Program-made: the position numbers and the translations under genes
In this document: positions 60,645 to 64,000 of the stretch, piece by piece
Position numbering within the stretch: position 1 is the stretch's first letter
How the letters are laid out: each line of letters starts with the position of its first letter
The notes under the pieces: generated by a model
What the model was told of the DNA's origin: nothing
Database searches by the model: none
Seen by the model: only the letters and a program-made list of their open reading frames with translations
Assembly (NCBI GenBank): GCA_963745665.1
Contig: CAVUYE010000002.1
Coordinates: 2,409,012-2,473,011, forward strand
Direction: 5' to 3'
DNA: 64,000 nucleotides
From: Bog-473 sp963745665
GTDB taxonomy: Bacteria > Actinomycetota > Acidimicrobiia > Acidimicrobiales > RAAP-2

Positions 60645-61568
60645 GTGAGGATTCTCGTCACCAACGACGACGGGGTGAGCGCCCCCGGACTGGCAGCGCT
60701 CACGCGGGCCCTGGCGGACTGGACCGACCGGGCCGGCGGCGACCCGGCCCACGAGATCATCGTGGTGGCGCCCAGCTCCAACTACAGCGGCGCCGGTGCC
60801 GCCGTCGGCTCTGTGACCGATTCCACGACCATCCCCTACCAGCGGGCCTACGTCGAGGGTGCCGAGTCGGTGGAGGCCTACGGGCTCGACGCCTCCCCTG
60901 CTCTCTCGGTCATCGCCGGTGCCCTCGGGGCGGTCGGGCCCAAGCCCGACCTCGTGCTCTCCGGCATCAACCACGGCGTCAACGTCGGCCGCTCCGTGCT
61001 CCACTCCGGGACGGTCGGCGCGGCACTGACCGCCAGCCAGCTCGGGATCAGCGCGCTCGCCGTCTCGCTGCGCGTCGGCGACGGGCCCGACCCGTGGGAG
61101 TCGGCGGCCGATCTGGCCGTCGCGCTCATCCCTTTGCTCGTGGCGGCGCCGGTGCGGACTGTCCTCAACCTGAACGTGCCCCACCTCCCCTTGCCGGAGA
61201 TCCGGGGCCTGCGCTGGGCCCGCGTGAGCGGCGCCGGCCTCATCAAGGCGGCGCGCGGCAACGGCGCCTGGGAGCAGCCCAACGAGGAGGAGATCGAGGG
61301 GCCGGCGGCGGCCGAGGCGGCGCGTTCGATCATGGAGGGCGAGCCGGACGAGAAGGGTGAGATCGTGCTCACCGTCGGATCGCCCTTCCCCCATTCGAGC
61401 GACCTCGGCCTGGCCGATTCCGCGGCCGAGGACGCCACGCTGGTCGCCCAGGGCTATGCCGCGCTCACCGCGCTCCGCGGTCCCCGCGCCGAGGAGGACG
61501 AGGAGCTGCTGGGGAACCTCGACGCCGGGCTCGGGGCGGCGCTGGCGGGCTTCGACTTCAACGCCTGA
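60645..61568 (+). CDS. surE: 5'-nucleotidase SurE
   Basis: 307 residues. MRILVTNDDGVSAPGLAAL holds the metal-binding ND-D, VVAPSSNYSGAG carries the Ser/Asn site, LVLSGINHGVNVGRSVLHSGTVGAA is the core signature with Asn in GINHG, and FDLNVP-like LNLNVPHLPLPE lies in the centre. It dephosphorylates nucleoside 5'-monophosphates and short polyphosphates. The length is a little above the usual 250-270, with a C-terminal tail of about 30 residues. A TAGGGT box is 9 nt before the GTG. Confidence 0.94.
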   Translation: MRILVTNDDGVSAPGLAALTRALADWTDRAGGDPAHEIIVVAPSSNYSGAGAAVGSVTDSTTIPYQRAYVEGAESVEAYGLDASPALSVIAGALGAVGPKPDLVLSGINHGVNVGRSVLHSGTVGAALTASQLGISALAVSLRVGDGPDPWESAADLAVALIPLLVAAPVRTVLNLNVPHLPLPEIRGLRWARVSGAGLIKAARGNGAWEQPNEEEIEGPAAAEAARSIMEGEPDEKGEIVLTVGSPFPHSSDLGLADSAAEDATLVAQGYAALTALRGPRAEEDEELLGNLDAGLGAALAGFDFNA

Positions 61569-61590
61569 CGGATCGCCGCGGCCGGCGGGG

Positions 61591-62010
61591 TCAGTCGTCC
61601 TCCCCCGGTGGCCGGCGGCGCTTCTTGGTTTGGGAACGGCGCCGCTTGGCGTCGACCCGGCGCACCTGCGACCCCTTCGTCGGCTTGGTCGGGGCGCGGG
61701 GCGGCTGGACCCGGAGGCCGGCGCTCAGCTTGGTGGCCAGGCGCTGCAGGGCGAACTCGCGGTTGCGCGCCTGGGAGCGCGACTCCGATGAGCTGGCCCG
61801 CACGACCGGGCCCAGGTGTTCGAGGAGGCGGGACCGCTGGCGCGGGCCGAGCGTCTGGGAGGCGGCGACGTCGAATTGCACCTCCACCCGGCTCAGGGTG
61901 CGGTTGGCGTGCTGTCCCCCCGGGCCGCCCGAGGTCGTGGCCCGCCAGGTGATCTCGGACAAGGGGAGGTCCAGTCCCCGCTGCACGTGCAGGGTGTCGT
62001 CTCCGGCCAC
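61591..62010 (-). CDS. arfB: ArfB-type peptidyl-tRNA hydrolase (ribosome rescue)
   Basis: 139 residues. TTSGGPGGQHANRTLSRVEV contains the GGQ motif in the release-factor domain, with the following Asn-Arg-Thr seen in ArfB. SSESRSQARNREFALQRL is the helix after it, and the Lys/Arg-rich tail (DAKRRRSQTKKRRR) fits the empty mRNA channel. It frees stalled ribosomes without a stop codon. The GTG start follows TACGCT by 6 nt, so a leaderless mRNA is likely. It is divergent from the aldo/keto reductase. Confidence 0.93.
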   Translation of the reverse strand: MAGDDTLHVQRGLDLPLSEITWRATTSGGPGGQHANRTLSRVEVQFDVAASQTLGPRQRSRLLEHLGPVVRASSSESRSQARNREFALQRLATKLSAGLRVQPPRAPTKPTKGSQVRRVDAKRRRSQTKKRRRPPGEDD

Positions 62011-62016
62011 CCAACG

Positions 62017-62040
62017 AGCGTACGAGCACCCGGGTACGCT
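62017..62040. promoter_or_regulatory. Divergent leaderless-type TACGCT boxes (arfB and aldo/keto reductase)
   Basis: TACGCT on the minus strand (62022-62017) lies 6 nt before the arfB GTG; TACGCT on the plus strand (62035-62040) lies 8 nt before the reductase ATG. The two identical hexamers face away from each other in a 38-bp gap. Confidence 0.45.
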
Positions 62041-62048
62041 CCGGAGCC

Positions 62049-63047
62049 ATGGACTACCGACACCTTGGACGCTCGGGCATGCTCGTCTCCGCCCTCTCGT
62101 ACGGCAACTGGATCACCCACGGCAGCCAGATCGAGGAGGATGCGGCGGCGGCGTGCGTGCGTGCGGCCTTGGATGCCGGCATCACCACTTTCGATACGGC
62201 CGACGTCTACGCCATCGGGGCGGCGGAATCGGTGCTGGGCCGGGCGCTGAAGCACGTGCGGCGCGAGTCCGTCGAGATCTTCACCAAGGTCTACTGGCCG
62301 ACCGGCCCCAACCCCAACGACCGTGGGCTGTCGCGTAAGCACATCATCGAGTCGCTCCACTCGTCACTCGAGCGGCTGCAGACCGATCACGTCGACCTCC
62401 TGCAGGCGCACCGCTACGACTACGCGGCCCCGCTGGAGGAGACCCTGCGGGCCTTCGACGACCTGGTGCGCCAGGGCAAGGTCCACTACATCGGCGTCTC
62501 CGAGTGGACGGCCGAGCAGATTCAGGACGCGCTGCGCCTGGCCGACGAAATGGGTTTCGACCGCATTGTGTCCAACCAGCCGCAGTACTCGCTGATCTGG
62601 CGGGTGATCGAGGCCGAGGTGGTCCCTCTGTCGCAGAAGGAAGGCGTGGGCCAGATCGTCTGGTCCCCTCTCGCCCAGGGCATCCTCACCGGCAAGTACC
62701 TCCCCGGCCAGTCCGGGCCGCCGGCAGGCTCGCGGGCGACGGGCCCCGAGGGCGGCGAGATGAGCTGGCTGCTGCGGGACGAGGTGCTCGAGCCCGTGCA
62801 GGCCTACGCCGAGCTCTGCCGCGAGGCGGGCTACAGCCCGGCGTCGGTCGCCCTGGCCTGGGTGCTGCGCAACGAGAACGTGAGCAGTGCCATCGTGGGT
62901 GCCAGCCGGCCCGAGCAGATCGCCGAGAACGTCAAGGCGCTCGACGTCGTGCTGGAGCCCGACTTCGTCGAGGCGATTGAGAAAGTGCTCGAGCCCACCA
63001 CGCTGTTCGACCCCGGCTTCACGCTGAGCCCGACCACCCGCCCCTGA
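62049..63047 (+). CDS. Aldo/keto reductase (Kv-beta/YghZ-like)
   Basis: 332 residues. MDYRHLGRSGMLVSALSYGNWITHG begins the barrel; FDTADVYAIGAAESVLGRAL has Asp and Tyr, FTKVYWPTGPNPN the Lys and DLLQAHRYD the His of the tetrad. IVWSPLAQGILTGKYLPGQSGPPAGSRA is the NADPH-binding loop region of the AKR6/AKR13 group, and NENVSSAIVGASRPEQIAENV closes the cofactor site. It reduces aldehydes or ketones in the cytoplasm. The neighbours give no clue to its substrate. Confidence 0.94.
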   Translation: MDYRHLGRSGMLVSALSYGNWITHGSQIEEDAAAACVRAALDAGITTFDTADVYAIGAAESVLGRALKHVRRESVEIFTKVYWPTGPNPNDRGLSRKHIIESLHSSLERLQTDHVDLLQAHRYDYAAPLEETLRAFDDLVRQGKVHYIGVSEWTAEQIQDALRLADEMGFDRIVSNQPQYSLIWRVIEAEVVPLSQKEGVGQIVWSPLAQGILTGKYLPGQSGPPAGSRATGPEGGEMSWLLRDEVLEPVQAYAELCREAGYSPASVALAWVLRNENVSSAIVGASRPEQIAENVKALDVVLEPDFVEAIEKVLEPTTLFDPGFTLSPTTRP

Positions 63048-63068
63048 CGCGGGCGCGGGCGAGGTCGC

Positions 63069-63536
63069 TCAGCCCGGCGCGTCGAAGCGGGACCTGAACG
63101 AGCGCACCTCCCACGTGGTGTGGGTGCGGTGCTCTTCGAAGACCCGGGTATAGCCCGTGTGTGCGATGCGCCAGCCCTCGTCCGTCAGGCGGTAGCGGTC
63201 GGCGTAGAAGGCGGTCCCGGCGATCTCGAGATCGGCCGCCGGCACGATGACGCGATCCTGGAGGTACCAGGTCCCCTCCGCCGTGGTCTCCGACGTGAAG
63301 GTGATCTCGGGGTGATGGCCGTGATGCTCGGTCACCATGCCGGTGTCGCCCAGGACCGCGCTGAGCCAGGTGACGATGGCGTCCCGGCCCTCCAGCACGG
63401 TCTTGCCGTCCTCGTAGGACGCGGTGACGTCCTCGGTCAACAACGCGCCGAGGTCGTCGAACTGCTTGAGGTCGAGCGTCCGGAAGTAGGCATACTTCAA
63501 CCGGCGTATGGCCTCGAGCTCGGCCGCGGTGTCCAC
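63069..63536 (-). CDS. SnoaL-like (NTF2 fold) protein
   Basis: 155 residues. AAELEAIRRLKYAYFRTLDLKQFDDLGALLTEDVTASYEDGK is the helix-helix-strand start of SnoaL_4 type proteins; HHGHHPEITFTSETTAEGTWYLQDRVI and GTAFYADRYRLTDEGWRIAHTGYTRVFE form the cone-shaped sheet. Members act as isomerases, dehydratases or simple ligand binders in steroid and polyketide breakdown. Catalytic residues cannot be assigned with confidence. A good AAGGGG lies 7 nt before the GTG start. Confidence 0.88.
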   Translation of the reverse strand: MDTAAELEAIRRLKYAYFRTLDLKQFDDLGALLTEDVTASYEDGKTVLEGRDAIVTWLSAVLGDTGMVTEHHGHHPEITFTSETTAEGTWYLQDRVIVPAADLEIAGTAFYADRYRLTDEGWRIAHTGYTRVFEEHRTHTTWEVRSFRSRFDAPG

Positions 63537-63631
63537 GGGTGCACCCCTTTCGATCTGGCCGGGCAGGCCGAGGCCAGGGTACTTTCCCGGGGAGTTGGCG
63601 GGCAGCCCGATTCGGGACCAGCATTCCGGGC

Positions 63632-64000
63632 GTGCCCGGGGTGAGGAAACGCCAGCGCATCGCCGTCTACGGGGTCTGCCACGACGGCGACGGGAGGATC
63701 CTCCTGGCCCGGGCCTCGTCCGCCATCACGCTGCAGGGGCGCTGGTTCCTCCCAGGGGGCGGTGTCGACCACGGAGAGAGCCCGCCGGACACGCTGCGGA
63801 GGGAGATGCAGGAGGAGTCGGGGCTGACCGTCACCGTGGGCCCGTTGCTCGACGTGCTGTCGGACGTGCGGACGATCCCCGACGGCACAAACCTGCACAC
63901 CGTGCGCATCATCTACCGGGTGGCGTCCTGGTCGGGCACGCTCCGGCCCGAGGTCAACGGCACGACCGACGCCGTCGGGTGGTTCACGCCGGAGGAGGTA
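63632..64000 (+). CDS. NUDIX hydrolase, N-terminal part (cut by window end)
   Basis: At least 120 residues are present, open to the right edge. GGGVDHGESPPDTLRREMQEESGL is the NUDIX box (GX5EX7REUXEEXGU) at about residues 40-63 from GTG 63641, preceded by RIAVYGVCHDGDGRILLARAS. It hydrolyses nucleoside diphosphate-linked compounds. Starts at GTG 63632 and GTG 63641 are both in frame, and no clear ribosome-binding site decides between them. The gene is divergent from the SnoaL-like gene. Confidence 0.9.
   Translation, partial: MPGVRKRQRIAVYGVCHDGDGRILLARASSAITLQGRWFLPGGGVDHGESPPDTLRREMQEESGLTVTVGPLLDVLSDVRTIPDGTNLHTVRIIYRVASWSGTLRPEVNGTTDAVGWFTPEEV

Noticed and set aside
1..64000. CRISPR arrays, transposases, integrases, tRNA or rRNA genes
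   Set aside because: No direct-repeat array, IS-type protein or RNA-gene signature was seen by reading; a dedicated search could still find short remnants.

Overview
The window is high-GC DNA (mostly 65-70% by eye) with dense genes, many GTG and TTG starts, frequent ATGA stop/start overlaps, Ser/Thr-rich spacers before membrane anchors, an LPxTG-type surface protein and many TANNNT boxes placed 6-8 nt before a start codon, as expected for leaderless mRNAs. Together these point to an actinobacterium. The mix of acyl-CoA catabolism with Thr-rich surface proteins would suit an Acidimicrobiia-like lineage, but that placement is an inference. No rRNA, tRNA, CRISPR array, transposase or phage gene was seen.

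Positions 1-18,200 form a catabolic island for an unidentified, probably hydrophobic carboxylic acid. It holds two crotonases, an acyl-CoA dehydrogenase, two acyl-CoA synthetases, a P450, two related TIM-barrel amidohydrolases, four oxidoreductases of the SDR and 3-hydroxyisobutyrate dehydrogenase types, a NIPSNAP-like protein, a substrate-binding protein with no export signal, and GntR and TetR regulators. An AT-rich 15-bp element recurs five times in its intergenic regions.

Positions 18,200-25,000 carry two surface-protein genes (one an LPxTG pentapeptide-repeat protein), an arsenic cluster (arsI, MIP channel and arsC, divergent from arsR across a perfect 13-bp inverted repeat) and a secreted GH31 glycosidase. 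Positions 25,000-30,000 hold a frameshifted GGDEF-EAL protein, a two-gene unit of a HicA-like small protein and an eRF1-like 'translational machinery' protein, a DMT transporter and a MarR regulator. Positions 30,000-36,600 hold a padR/ABC/FtsX operon and a second ABC-2 exporter operon, with matching ATAC-N3-GTAT operators. Positions 37,500-38,300 hold a yybP-ykoY manganese riboswitch ahead of a GDT1/UPF0016 Mn exporter.

Positions 38,300-48,900 contain a sulfotransferase, a YihY membrane protein, a split LigD (ligase and polymerase genes), a beta-decarboxylating dehydrogenase, a cyclopropane synthase, a TIG-domain protein, a phosphoribosyltransferase, a solo paralogue of the HicA-like gene and a ROK kinase. 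Positions 49,000-52,500 are a xylFGH-like sugar ABC operon. The rest holds a beta-propeller protein, a sulfatase, a ketopantoate-reductase-like enzyme, an MpaB-type protein (frameshifted), an SDR, an aldose epimerase (frameshifted), surE, arfB, an aldo/keto reductase, a SnoaL-like protein and a NUDIX gene cut by the window end. Three genes each carry one extra base that breaks the frame, which may be real decay or sequence error.
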